A stretch of 64,000 nt of DNA from Gammaproteobacteria bacterium (GTDB lineage: Bacteria; Pseudomonadota; Gammaproteobacteria; Pseudomonadales; Pseudohongiellaceae). The translations under genes and the position numbers were made by a program. The notes below the pieces were generated by a model, which had not been told where the DNA came from, searched no databases, and worked only from the letters and a program-made list of their open reading frames with translations. The stretch spans positions 17,062 through 81,061 of the forward strand of contig JAURWS010000031.1 of NCBI GenBank assembly GCA_030654835.1, given 5' to 3'. Shown here piece after piece: positions 7,725 through 16,561 of this stretch (its first letter is position 1; every line of letters starts with the position of its first letter).

Positions 7725-9932
7725 ATGAAAATCAATCGACGTCGTTTTCTGCTTGGTACAACGGTGGTCGGCGGTGGTCTGCTGATCGGCTATGCCACCA
7801 CTCGCCCCAGTAAACATTCTGTTGCCAATGACACTCTCGCGGAGAATGGTCAGAGTTTCTTGACCACCTGGTTGCGCATCGACCCGGACAACACTGTGAC
7901 CGTGCTGGTGCCACACTCCGAAATGGGACAGGGAGTGCTCACCTCGCTGCCGATGATGGCAGCTGATGAGCTGGATGCGGACTGGGATCTGGTGCGCGTG
8001 GAGCAGGCACCTGCCACCGATCTGTTCGCCAATGGCGTGCTGGTCAAAGGTTTCGCGCAATCCCTGGGCGTGAGCGTGCCGGGTTTCCTGGACGGGGCGA
8101 TCAACAAGGTCTCCGAGATCATGAATATCCAGATCACCGGCGGCAGCAGCTCTGTGCGCTTCACGGGTGAGAACGGCATGCGGGTGGCTGGAGCGGCCGC
8201 GCGTGAGATGTTGATCAAGACTGCCGCCGCGCGCTGGGAAGTCCCGGAGAGCGAACTGACGGCCCGCCTGAGTCATGTCCACCACGAGGCCAGCGGACGC
8301 ACTGCAACCTATGGCGAACTGGCCTCCGATGCGGCGCGTTTCGAGCCGTCGCCGACTCCGCGCCTCAAGGAGCCGCATGAATTCACGCTGATGGGCAAAC
8401 CCATTCCACGTATCGACATCCCCGCCAAGGTCGACGGCACTGCCGCATTCGGCATGGATGCGCGCCTGCCCGGCATGCTCTACGCGGCGGTGAAGACTTC
8501 GCCCGTGTTCGGCAACAAGCTGGTGTCGGTGAACAGCGATGTCGCGCTGCAGCGTCGTGGTGTGGTGCGGGTAGTGGAACTCGATGACGCCGTGGCAGTT
8601 GTCGCCGACAATTACTGGCGCGCGAAACAGGCGCTGGCGGCACTCGATATTCAGTTCGAGGCAACGGCGAATGATCAAGTCTCCACACAGTCCATCTATG
8701 CCCAATTTGACACCGCACTGCAGGGCGAACTGAGCGAGGATGTGGAAGAAGGCGATACGCCGACAGCACTGGCAGGCGCCGCGACCACCATCGACGCCAC
8801 TTATCGTGTGCCGTATCTGGCGCACGCCGCGATGGAACCGATGAACTGCACGGTGCACTTCCACGATAGCAAGGCCGATGTCTGGACCGGCACTCAGGAC
8901 AACCTGGGCATTCGTGGCCGCGTCGCCTCGGTGTCCGGGCTGGATGAGAACGACGTGACCATGCATATGTTCTATCTGGGCGGGGGCTTCGGCCGCCGTC
9001 TGCCGAACACCACCAACACCATCGATCAGGCGACGCGCATCGCGCAGCAATTCGACGTGCCGGTGCAGACCATTTGGAGCCGCGAAGAGGACATGCAGCA
9101 GGATTATTATCGTCCCGCCGTCACCAGCGCCTTCCGTGCGGGCTTCGATGCCAGCAACAACCTGATCGCGTGGGAGAACCACTACACCACCAAGAACGAA
9201 CCGGCCGAGGCGGCACATCCGCCCTACTCGATTCCGAACAAGTCCATCGCCTATGCCGACAGCTCCACGCATGTGCCGACCGGTGCCTGGCGCAGCGTCG
9301 CGCACTCGCAGCACACCTTCTTTCTGGAATCTTTCGTGGATGAACTGGCGCACAAGGCGGGCAAGAATCCTTATCAGTTCCGCCTCGATATGCTCAGGGA
9401 CAAACCGCGTCATGCGGCAGTGCTGAAGACGGCGGCGGAGCGTGCAGGCTGGGAGCGCAATCTGCCGGAGGGACATGCGATGGGGATCGCGCTGCAGGAG
9501 AGTTTTGGCAGTATCGTGGCGCAGGTGGCGGAAGTGTCGATCAACAGCGATGGCAGTGTGCGCGTGCATCGCGTGACCTGTGCACTGGACTGCGGGCGTT
9601 CCGTGAATCCGGACACCGTGGCTTCGCAAGCAGAGAGCGGCATCATCTACGGGTTGACGGCGGCGCTGTATGGCGAGATCACCATTGCCAATGGCCGCGT
9701 CGAGCAGACCAACTTCAACGACTACGAGATGTTGCGGTTGAGTGATTCGCCAGAGATTGACGTGGTGACGATTGAATCAGGCGCGGCGCTTGGGGGGCTC
9801 GGTGAGCCTGCGACTCCGCCGGTCGCCGCCGCCGTTGCTAATGCTGTGTACATCCTGACGGGCCAGCGCGTGCGCGAGCTGCCGCTGAAGAACTACCGCT
9901 TCACTGCCGCGCCGGTGGAACGAGTGGCCTGA
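7725..9932 (+). CDS. molybdopterin subunit of a periplasmic xanthine dehydrogenase-family enzyme, IorB-like
   Basis: 735 residues. A twin-arginine signal (INRRRFLLGTTVVGGG) at the N-terminus indicates Tat export with the folded molybdenum cofactor. Features of the large subunit include HSEMGQGVLTSLPMMAADEL, GGGFGRR in the Mo-cofactor region and the C-terminal GLGEPATPPVAAAVANA with the conserved Glu of the active site. Members oxidise N-heterocycles or aldehydes; the substrate here is not determined. It needs molybdate and MCD cofactor. A ModE-like regulator occurs 35 kb away, but a link is only conjecture. A REP composite follows 8 bp after the stop. Confidence 0.9.
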   Translation: MKINRRRFLLGTTVVGGGLLIGYATTRPSKHSVANDTLAENGQSFLTTWLRIDPDNTVTVLVPHSEMGQGVLTSLPMMAADELDADWDLVRVEQAPATDLFANGVLVKGFAQSLGVSVPGFLDGAINKVSEIMNIQITGGSSSVRFTGENGMRVAGAAAREMLIKTAAARWEVPESELTARLSHVHHEASGRTATYGELASDAARFEPSPTPRLKEPHEFTLMGKPIPRIDIPAKVDGTAAFGMDARLPGMLYAAVKTSPVFGNKLVSVNSDVALQRRGVVRVVELDDAVAVVADNYWRAKQALAALDIQFEATANDQVSTQSIYAQFDTALQGELSEDVEEGDTPTALAGAATTIDATYRVPYLAHAAMEPMNCTVHFHDSKADVWTGTQDNLGIRGRVASVSGLDENDVTMHMFYLGGGFGRRLPNTTNTIDQATRIAQQFDVPVQTIWSREEDMQQDYYRPAVTSAFRAGFDASNNLIAWENHYTTKNEPAEAAHPPYSIPNKSIAYADSSTHVPTGAWRSVAHSQHTFFLESFVDELAHKAGKNPYQFRLDMLRDKPRHAAVLKTAAERAGWERNLPEGHAMGIALQESFGSIVAQVAEVSINSDGSVRVHRVTCALDCGRSVNPDTVASQAESGIIYGLTAALYGEITIANGRVEQTNFNDYEMLRLSDSPEIDVVTIESGAALGGLGEPATPPVAAAVANAVYILTGQRVRELPLKNYRFTAAPVERVA

Positions 9933-9939
9933 TCTGTGC

Positions 9940-10019
9940 AAATTTGGGGTCAGAGTAAAAATACAGGCTGTATTTTTACTCTGACCCCAAATTTCTATCG
10001 CGGGCAGGCCCGCTCCCAC
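9940..10019. repeat. composite palindrome plus REP, copy 1
   Basis: A perfect inverted repeat (27-nt arms, 9940-9966 and 9968-9994, one-base centre) carrying GGGGTCAGAGTAAAAATAC, followed directly by a Pseudomonas-type REP (GCGGGCAGGCCCGCTCCCAC). The same two parts occur in opposite orientation at 34033-34112. It lies between convergent genes and can act as a bidirectional terminator. From memory, the GGGGTCAGAGTAAAA motif is found near REP-associated tyrosine transposase genes; none is in this window. Confidence 0.85.
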
Positions 10020-10023
10020 AGAG

Positions 10024-10929
10024 TTACTTGCCGGATTGGTAGTTTTCTTTGATGAAGCGGCCGAGCAGTTCGAATTCATCGCCGCGCGTGCTGGCCTTGC
10101 GCCACGCCAGCCCGATCTCGCGGAAGCTGTCCTTGTCCAATGCCGTGGTCTTGATGCGGGTGTTCTTCAGCAGCGACGACCCGATCGCCATCTCCGGCAA
10201 ATACGTCACCCCCAGATCCGCATCGACCATCTGCACCAGCGTCAGCAGGCTGGTGGCGGTGATGTTGCTGACCTTGTCGGCGTTCTTGATGCTGCAAGCG
10301 GTGAGGGCGTGATCGCGCATGCAGTGCCCGTCTTCCAGCAACAGGATGCTGTCCTGTGGCAGCTCGCTCACCTGATAGTGAGCCGGATCAATGAGCGTGG
10401 TCTTGGCCTGGTGGGCGAGATAGAAGCGATCCTTGAACAACGACATCTCAGTGACGTTGCGCAATTCATAAGGCAGCGCGATCAGAATAATGTCCAGCTC
10501 GCCATCCATCAGACGACTGTAGACGCGCTCCGTCAGGTCTTCCTTCAGATACAGCTTCAGATCCGGATAGGCCTTGCGCAGCGCAGGCAGCAGGCGTGGC
10601 AGCAGAAATGGTGCAATGGTGGGGATGACCCCCAGTTTGAGCGGACCGGTCAATGGTTGCTGATTGCCTTGCGCAATATCCACCAGCTCTTCGAGATCGC
10701 GCAGCACCTGCCGCGCCTGCGCGGCAATGTCGCGGCCAAGACTGGTCACGGTGACGTTCTTGTTGGTTCTGTCCACCAGTTGAATGTTGAGCGTGCTTTC
10801 GAGTTCGCGAATCGCCACGCTGAATGCAGGCTGGGAAACGAAGCAGGCCTCGGCAGCCTTGCCGAAATGCCCGATTTGTTCGAGCGCCACAAAATACCGC
10901 AGTTGCTTGGTAGTTGGTAAATGGTGCAT
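10024..10929 (-). CDS. oxyR: hydrogen-peroxide-sensing LysR regulator OxyR
   Basis: 301 residues from the ATG at 10929, preceded by a G-rich ribosome binding site; an upstream in-frame ATG at 10953 adds only unconserved residues. N-terminal winged HTH (FGKAAEACFVSQPAFSVAIRELE), then the substrate-binding-like domain. The redox pair is present: C203 and C212 in GHCMRDHALTAC, matching the C199/C208 spacing of E. coli OxyR. It would activate peroxide-defence genes when the disulfide forms. No catalase or ahpCF gene is adjacent. Confidence 0.92.
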   Translation of the reverse strand: MHHLPTTKQLRYFVALEQIGHFGKAAEACFVSQPAFSVAIRELESTLNIQLVDRTNKNVTVTSLGRDIAAQARQVLRDLEELVDIAQGNQQPLTGPLKLGVIPTIAPFLLPRLLPALRKAYPDLKLYLKEDLTERVYSRLMDGELDIILIALPYELRNVTEMSLFKDRFYLAHQAKTTLIDPAHYQVSELPQDSILLLEDGHCMRDHALTACSIKNADKVSNITATSLLTLVQMVDADLGVTYLPEMAIGSSLLKNTRIKTTALDKDSFREIGLAWRKASTRGDEFELLGRFIKENYQSGK

Positions 10930-11295
10930 GCATCCCCCGGCTGATCGATCCAATGTATGAACGATGCGCCAAGGCTAATTAGCTTTCCGTATCATGGCAA
11001 TAGCTTCAATCCATTTTGTGGATGCAACTCCCACTGGTAATCCCTCCTCACTTCCAGAACTGGTTTCCGTGAAAATCACGGCATAGTAATGATTCTGATT
11101 GGACATGATGACTGGCAAAACTCCTCTCATTATTTTTTTCGCAGGAACAGCAACACGATACCACAGGCACCTTTTGCGAATCGCGCGGGCGCCCGCGTCG
11201 CCGTCGCACGCCTTGTGTCACCTGACACTGTCGAGGTATCTTTGCGCCTCCGCAAACAGGGGCTGGTGCGCTGGCAAAGGCAGAGGAAAATCGAC
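10930..11295. promoter_or_regulatory. divergent intergenic region oxyR / nnrU
   Basis: 366 bp holding the oxyR promoter and that of the nnrU gene. The nnrU frame is open back to 11089, but that stretch lacks family similarity. CAATCCATTTTGTGGATG near 11010 is a small dyad. I see no other gene. Confidence 0.3.
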
Positions 11296-11913
11296 GTGAA
11301 CGCTTCAACACCGGCGTTGGTTCTGCTGCTGATTCCGGGCCTGCTGCTGTTCATGGGGCTGCACCTGATGCGCGAATTCGGCTTGCGGGAACGCCTGCAA
11401 ACGCGCCTCGGCACAGGACCCTATCGCCTGCTCTTCAGCGTTGCAATTCTCATTAGTCTGGTGCTGATCGTGCAAGGCAAAGCGGGTGCGCCTTTCATTC
11501 AGCTCTGGGTGCCGCCGTTCAATCTGCGCTCGTTGACGCACCTGATCATGATCTCTGCCACCATGCTGTTCATTGTCGGCAGTCTCCCTCACTCCTTCAC
11601 CCGCGAACTGGTCATTCACCCCATGCTGATCGGCGTGATTCTCTGGGGAGTTGCGCACGTGATCAGCAACGGCGATCTTGCCTCGGTGCTGCTGTTTGGC
11701 GTGCTGCCCTTGTGGGCAATCGTGAAGATCGTCAGCCTCGAACGTGTTCGGCAGCGCACAAAGATGGCGGCCGGGCAGCCGGTGTCCCCACCTGCCTTGC
11801 GTCCGGCGTTGCAGTGGGATGCCGCCGCCATCGTGTTGGGCGTGATTGCCTATGCCGTGTTTTTGGTGTTTCATGGGCAAATGTTCGGCCTGGCCTTGAT
11901 CGCTCCCGTCTGA
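11296..11913 (+). CDS. NnrU family membrane protein
   Basis: 205 residues, about six transmembrane helices. Matches the NnrU family, named after a gene linked to nitrite/nitric oxide reduction in Rhodobacter but widespread without denitrification (GLHLMREFGLRERLQTRLG, then SLPHSFTRELVIHPMLIGVILWGVAHVISNGD in pieces). The start is taken as GTG at 11296, behind GAGGAAAA, because the conserved protein begins there. The next gene follows after 29 bp and may share its transcript. Confidence 0.8.
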   Translation: MNASTPALVLLLIPGLLLFMGLHLMREFGLRERLQTRLGTGPYRLLFSVAILISLVLIVQGKAGAPFIQLWVPPFNLRSLTHLIMISATMLFIVGSLPHSFTRELVIHPMLIGVILWGVAHVISNGDLASVLLFGVLPLWAIVKIVSLERVRQRTKMAAGQPVSPPALRPALQWDAAAIVLGVIAYAVFLVFHGQMFGLALIAPV

Positions 11914-11942
11914 GGAGCGTCTGCACCGGCAGAGGAATTACT

Positions 11943-12374
11943 ATGCGTACCCGCTTCAGCTTCACCCCGCGACTCGTTCGGCGCACCGCATACACCGCAT
12001 ACACCGCAATGGCGCTCCTTCTGGCTGCCACTTACCCCACTCAGGCACAGGTCGACAACGACTGGTCAGGCATCTGGAATGCCGAGGGCACATTGTTCTC
12101 GCTACGCATCACGCAGATGAACGACCAACTGCTGATCGAACCATTGGAGACGCTGGGCTTCGTATGGAGCAACGGCCTGGGCCGCATTCACCGCGATGGC
12201 GAGGACCAGAGCGCGACAGTCGACGTCGATTATCAGGGCGTGAAGGGTACGCTGCTCGTGCAATTGGGCGAGGAAGGAACGGCGACAGTCAGGCCCGTGA
12301 ACTGTCAGCCTGACTTTCATGTCGTCTGCGCCCTGGTGCAAAACCAGCAGGCGCGTTTTGTGAAGATGCAATAA
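11943..12374 (+). CDS. secreted protein of unknown function
   Basis: 143 residues. Basic N-terminus and a hydrophobic stretch (AMALLLAATYPTQAQ) make a signal peptide; the mature region is about 100 residues of predicted beta strands (NDWSGIWNAEGTLFSLRITQ) with two cysteines near the end. No recognised family. The ATG at 11943 follows GAGGAATTACT. Directly downstream of nnrU, so likely in the same unit. The region NDWSGIW resembles openings of small periplasmic beta-barrels, which is suggestive only. Confidence 0.6.
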   Translation: MRTRFSFTPRLVRRTAYTAYTAMALLLAATYPTQAQVDNDWSGIWNAEGTLFSLRITQMNDQLLIEPLETLGFVWSNGLGRIHRDGEDQSATVDVDYQGVKGTLLVQLGEEGTATVRPVNCQPDFHVVCALVQNQQARFVKMQ

Positions 12375-12407
12375 AACTCTTGCTGCGGTGCGGTGACTTC
12401 CTTGAGA

Positions 12408-12995
12408 TCACTTCAGCTCGGCAATCGAGGTGATCTGCTTGCCGACGATGCCGTAGTCAATCGCCTCTGCCACCGTCATCCAATAATCTCTATCGGTATC
12501 CTTCGCCACGCGCTCCAGCGGCTGCCCCGTCTCGTCGGCAATCAGCTTGTTGATGCGCTCGCGCATCTTGATGATCTGCTCCGCCTGAATCTTGATGTCG
12601 GAAGCGCGCCCGCGTGATCCACCTGAAGGCTGATGCACCAGGAAGCGGGTATTGGGCAGACTGAAGCGATTCTCTTTCTTCGCCGCCAGATAAATCGTGG
12701 TTGCCGAACTGGCCACCCACCCGGTACCAATGACGCGCACTTCCGGCTTGATGAATTTGATCATGTCATAAACGACGTCGCCAGATTCCACGTGCCCGCC
12801 CGGTGAGCTGATGTAGATATTGATTGGATCATCGCCGTCCGCTGCCAGGGCCAGCAGCTTTTCGGTCACCGCCCGCGCGATCTTCTCGTCGATTTCCCCG
12901 AAGATGGTGATGGAGCGGGACTTGAACAGTTTCTCGTCCAGAAATCGGCTCGGTGGCGCCTCGGGAGCGGGCTGCTCAGGGGATTCGTTTTGCAT
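12408..12995 (-). CDS. ClpP-like serine protease subunit
   Basis: 195 residues, the ClpP fold. Aligning by eye with ClpP, the catalytic triad is intact: Ser in TGWVASSATT, His in FLVHQPSGG and Asp in KDTDRDYWM. Conserved VYDMIKFIKPEV and ISSPGGHV segments support oligomer-forming ClpP rather than SppA. It stands alone, not beside clpX or tig, so it is probably a second ClpP paralogue. The N-terminus is rich in Pro/Glu and lacks the usual processed leader. Whether it works with ClpX/ClpA or without an ATPase is unknown. Confidence 0.85.
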   Translation of the reverse strand: MQNESPEQPAPEAPPSRFLDEKLFKSRSITIFGEIDEKIARAVTEKLLALAADGDDPINIYISSPGGHVESGDVVYDMIKFIKPEVRVIGTGWVASSATTIYLAAKKENRFSLPNTRFLVHQPSGGSRGRASDIKIQAEQIIKMRERINKLIADETGQPLERVAKDTDRDYWMTVAEAIDYGIVGKQITSIAELK

Positions 12996-13034
12996 CGTAC
13001 TTCTCCAGTGTTTGAATCAATTTAATACCGCGCC

Positions 13035-15521
13035 TCAAGGCGACGGGTGTGTTTCTTTGCCCAGCGGCTGAAAGCTGATCATCAACTGCGGCAACAGCGT
13101 CAGGGCGCCCAGTAGTGCCACCATCATCGCGATACTGGTCAGCAAGCCGAAGACGATAGTGGGGATGAAATTCGACAAAACAAGAATCGAGAATCCTGCC
13201 ACCACGATCATGGTTGTGAAGTACATGGCCCTGGCAATGCTGTTATGACACAGATACATCGTCTCCCTGTAATTGCCCAAGCGATGGAACTCGTGCTTGA
13301 AACGGTGCATGTAGTGAATGGTGTTATCGACCCCCATGCCCACTGCAATAGCCGCGATGGTGATCGTCATGATATCCAGTGGTATGCCCAGCCAGCCCAT
13401 CAATCCCAACACAAAAAGTGCCGCGAGAATATTCGGGATGATGCACAGGAAGGCCAGATAGGTGGAGCGAAACAGCACGATGAACATCAGCATGATCGCG
13501 AACAGCACAAGGCCCAGTGTTTGGATTTGTGACTGGTAAAGACTCTGCAGCACGTTGTTGTAGAGCACCAGAATGCCAGTGGTGTCGACCTGCTCGGCAG
13601 TGTAGCCGAACTCGTCCTGCAACCCCTGCTCAATGCCTGTAATGAGATCGTTGCGGTTGAGGTCTGCGGCGGACTCGATCACCCGCACATTGAAGCGCAC
13701 CTGATTGTCGGCCACTGATACGAAAGGTGTGAGCACTGACTCCTTCAGTGTTGCCGGCAGACGTGAGTACAGCAGCGCCCACACAAAACTGTCTACGGGC
13801 GCGCTGCCATTGAGTTGCTCCGCCAGTTGAATCACTGAGCCGAACGAAAGCACCTTGCCGGTATTCGGCAGTGCGTCGAGATAATTGTGGATGCGTTTGA
13901 TCTCGTCCATCTTGTCGCCAGTGAACCAGTAGGCGTCGTTGTCTTCCTCCACGGCGCCGTCATCAAAACCGTCGTCGAAACCATCGTCCAGGACCTCCGC
14001 CTCCGGCAGATTCACTACCACATCGAGCGACAAAGTCCCGCCGAGCTTTTCGTCGAACAGTGTCATGCCCTTGAATATCTCGGTGTCTTCGCTGAAGTAA
14101 TCGATGAAGCTGTTCTCCACCTTCAGGCGCATCAGCCCGACCACGCTGAACACCAGCAGCAGCGCAGCGATGATCAACACCTTGCTGCCCAGCTTGTCGG
14201 TCGCACGGGCGAGTGCCGAGGTCAGTGCCATCGTGGTCTTGTTGCTCAGCTGCTCTTCATCGTTTTGCAGCAGAGACATGACAGAGGGGAAGACTAGAAA
14301 CACCACTAGCAGCGCAGTGGTCACGCCAATCACCATGATCCAGCCGAAGGAGATGATCGGCGAAATGCCGCTGCTGATCAGCGACGCAAACGCCACAATC
14401 GTGGTCAGCGCGGTATAGAGACACGGCCTCCACATCGACAGCACCGTGTGACGCAATAGTCTGTCGTGATCGGTAAAGTGCCGGGTGGCACGCAGCTGCC
14501 GGAAACGCACGGTCAGGTGCACTGTCAGTGAAATGGTGGTGATCAGCAGCAGCGACATGAAGTTGGACGACACCACCGTCACACGCCAGTCCATCATTCC
14601 CAGCACGCCGACGACAATGACGCCTGCTGCTGCACAGCAGACCAGCGGCAACAGTATCCAGCGCACCCGGCGGAAGATCAGGCCGAGGGCGATCACGATA
14701 AAGGCAAACACCCCGATGCTGAAGGAAGCCAGATCGTTGCGCACGAAGGTGACCATATCGTCGGCAATCATTGGTGCGCCGCCGAGATACAGCGTGGCGT
14801 TGTCCTGATAGTGAGTGAGTATCTCGCGGATGCTGGCAATGTCTTCGTGGCGTTGCTCGGACGTGAGATTGCTGTAGGCATCGAAATCGGCACTGACCTG
14901 CGCCAGTGTGGCGGCCTCATCGGCAGTCAGGCCTTCGCCGTCGCGCTTGCTGCGCAGGCTTTCCCGACTGTCCACCAGTGCGTGATAACGCTCGTCGCGG
15001 GCGAAGCTGACCAGCATGGCGGCCGTCTGTCCATCCGGACTGACGATGGCGTTGCTGAAGACGGGGCTGTCCATCAGCTCCTGCCGCGCGGCGGCAAGAT
15101 CAATGCCCGGCGTCAGCACGGTGTCGTAATCCTCGGAGAGACTCAGCAGCGCGGTATCACCGAATATCGGCACATTGAGCAGGCTGTCGACCGACTCCAC
15201 GCGTTCGAGGCCGAGCAGCTCGTCACGCAGGGCGCCAAGTTGCGCGAAGGTGTCGGCACTGAAGAGCTCTGTAGCAGGGGTATAGGCGATGGTGACGGTG
15301 TCGCGGGTGCCGTAGCGATTGTTGATCTGGCGGGAATATTCCAGTTCCTGATCGCCTTCCATGAGCAGGGAGTCGGCCGAGGCATCCAGTTTGAAATTCT
15401 GCGCGTACCAGCCAAGGCTGACGGTCAACACACCCAGCAGTGCGAGAACGAGCCAGGGTCGGCCAAACACCATGGCGCTGTAAAACCGAGACAAAGGGGA
15501 GTGGGAAAAACCGGCTGACAT
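13035..15521 (-). CDS. MMPL/RND family transporter
   Basis: About 828 residues from the ATG at 15521, which follows AAGGATTGTC. Two-fold repeat: a transmembrane helix (LVLALLGVLTVSLGW), a large periplasmic loop, five more helices, and the same again. The SSD-like helices (AIAVGMGVDNTIHYMHRFKHE) match inner-membrane lipid/hydrophobe exporters of the MMPL superfamily. The second periplasmic loop contains an acidic repeat-like insertion (EVLDDGFDDGFDDGAVEEDN). No membrane-fusion or outer-membrane partner is adjacent. Cargo unknown; lipids or sterol-like compounds are typical for the family. Confidence 0.85.
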   Translation of the reverse strand: MSAGFSHSPLSRFYSAMVFGRPWLVLALLGVLTVSLGWYAQNFKLDASADSLLMEGDQELEYSRQINNRYGTRDTVTIAYTPATELFSADTFAQLGALRDELLGLERVESVDSLLNVPIFGDTALLSLSEDYDTVLTPGIDLAAARQELMDSPVFSNAIVSPDGQTAAMLVSFARDERYHALVDSRESLRSKRDGEGLTADEAATLAQVSADFDAYSNLTSEQRHEDIASIREILTHYQDNATLYLGGAPMIADDMVTFVRNDLASFSIGVFAFIVIALGLIFRRVRWILLPLVCCAAAGVIVVGVLGMMDWRVTVVSSNFMSLLLITTISLTVHLTVRFRQLRATRHFTDHDRLLRHTVLSMWRPCLYTALTTIVAFASLISSGISPIISFGWIMVIGVTTALLVVFLVFPSVMSLLQNDEEQLSNKTTMALTSALARATDKLGSKVLIIAALLLVFSVVGLMRLKVENSFIDYFSEDTEIFKGMTLFDEKLGGTLSLDVVVNLPEAEVLDDGFDDGFDDGAVEEDNDAYWFTGDKMDEIKRIHNYLDALPNTGKVLSFGSVIQLAEQLNGSAPVDSFVWALLYSRLPATLKESVLTPFVSVADNQVRFNVRVIESAADLNRNDLITGIEQGLQDEFGYTAEQVDTTGILVLYNNVLQSLYQSQIQTLGLVLFAIMLMFIVLFRSTYLAFLCIIPNILAALFVLGLMGWLGIPLDIMTITIAAIAVGMGVDNTIHYMHRFKHEFHRLGNYRETMYLCHNSIARAMYFTTMIVVAGFSILVLSNFIPTIVFGLLTSIAMMVALLGALTLLPQLMISFQPLGKETHPSP

Positions 15522-15868
15522 GACAATCCTTGAAGAAATATCGAACTCGGCCAACTATACCTGTTCAGCTGCGCTCTTGCACCCACGGCCCGGCGCACAA
15601 GATAGGCCGGATCTGCGGGCTGGATTCACAAATAGTCACAAAGTACGGCTTGAAGTTGATTTGTATCAAGGACATGCTATCGCCCGCAGACTTAAGCTGG
15701 CATTAAGGCCATAGAGGCCAGACTGACAGCAGTCAAGATCGGACATTAAAGGTCGGGAATGAACGCCGCACGGAGACGGTCTCTACCCCCGCAGAGCTTT
15801 AGAGAGAACTTTACAAAGAATTTCACAAAAAGAATCGCTCACAGATAGACCTTGAGAGGAGTGTTGTA
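15522..15868. promoter_or_regulatory. intergenic region, MMPL transporter / redoxin
   Basis: 347 bp between divergent genes. It contains the ANR/FNR-type site listed separately, a GGCC…GGCC dyad near 15707-15718, and AGAGGAGTG just before the ATG at 15869. No other gene is seen. Confidence 0.4.
15656..15669. promoter_or_regulatory. perfect ANR/FNR box
   Basis: TTGATTTGTATCAA matches the FNR/Anr consensus TTGAT-N4-ATCAA at every fixed base. If it acts at -41.5 toward the redoxin gene, transcription would start near 15704 and leave a leader of about 165 nt; toward the MMPL gene the leader would be about 100 nt. Which gene it controls is not decided by sequence. It implies control by oxygen limitation. 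Confidence 0.65.
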
Positions 15869-16480
15869 ATGAACAAGCTTTCCGGAGTGTTGCTGGCCGC
15901 CACGCTGATGCTTTCCTCAGTCGCCGGGCATGCAGACGAATTTCTCAAGTCCATCAAGGACTTCAGCCTGCTGGACCAGCTGCACAATAACCACACGCTG
16001 GACGAGTACACGGATCGTGACTACATCGTCATGTACATCCACGGCTCGGGCTGCCCGATTGCGCGACTCTCTGTGCCGGCCTACAAGGAAATTGCCGACA
16101 AGTACCGCGAGAAGAATATTGCCTTCCTGATGCTCAACTCCTTTATCCAGGACGACCTGAAGCGCATCGAAATGGAAGCGGCAGAATTCAAGATCACCTT
16201 CCCGATCCTGAAAGACGAAGACCAGACAGTCGCCAAGTCTCTGGGGGTCGAGAGAACGGCAGAAGTGTTCATTATCGATCCGAGAACCAAGGAAGTGCTG
16301 TTCCGTGGCCCGATCAATGATTCACTGGGCTATGAAACCCAACGTGCCAATGCCGAGAACCACTACCTGGTCGGCGCGCTCGACACCATTCTGGCCGGTG
16401 GCCGTGTGGACATGGACGACATCCCTGACTCCAAGGGTTGCCTGGTAGGTTATTTTCACCCAGCTGTGACTGGCCTGTAA
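15869..16480 (+). CDS. secreted redoxin (AhpC/TSA-thioredoxin fold)
   Basis: 203 residues with a signal peptide (LLAATLMLSSVAGHA). The mature domain has the peroxiredoxin/thioredoxin core: YIVMYIHGSGCPIARLSVPAY, with a single redox Cys in GSGCPIAR, then FPILKDEDQTVAKSLGVERT and VFIIDPRTKEVLFRG. A second Cys lies near the C-terminus (SKGCLVGYF), which could act as resolving residue or haem/metal ligand. Families with this layout resemble the redoxins linked to copper or cytochrome systems. It is followed by a strong terminator and preceded by an FNR-type box, so it looks like a single-gene unit controlled by oxygen. Confidence 0.8.
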   Translation: MNKLSGVLLAATLMLSSVAGHADEFLKSIKDFSLLDQLHNNHTLDEYTDRDYIVMYIHGSGCPIARLSVPAYKEIADKYREKNIAFLMLNSFIQDDLKRIEMEAAEFKITFPILKDEDQTVAKSLGVERTAEVFIIDPRTKEVLFRGPINDSLGYETQRANAENHYLVGALDTILAGGRVDMDDIPDSKGCLVGYFHPAVTGL

Positions 16481-16499
16481 CCAGAACGGAAGGATGGAA

Positions 16500-16534
16500 A
16501 AAAGGGGCGGTTGCTGATGGCAACCGCCCCTTTT
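16500..16534 (+). terminator. intrinsic terminator after the redoxin gene
   Basis: Perfect 15-bp stem (AAAAGGGGCGGTTGC at 16500-16514 with its complement at 16520-16534), 5-nt loop, flanked by A-run and T-run. It can serve both the redoxin gene and the convergent fpr gene. Confidence 0.92.
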
Positions 16535-16561
16535 CGTTTCTGCGCTCTGAGGCATCGAGAA

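Noticed and set aside
7653..9629. 658-residue minus-strand frame opposite the molybdenum hydroxylase subunit
   Set aside because: His/Arg-rich, no domain pattern, lies fully antisense to a clear gene; typical of GC-rich shadow frames.
11089..11295. 69-residue N-terminal extension of the NnrU protein
   Set aside because: Arg-rich and unlike the family; GTG at 11296 begins exactly where the membrane protein does.
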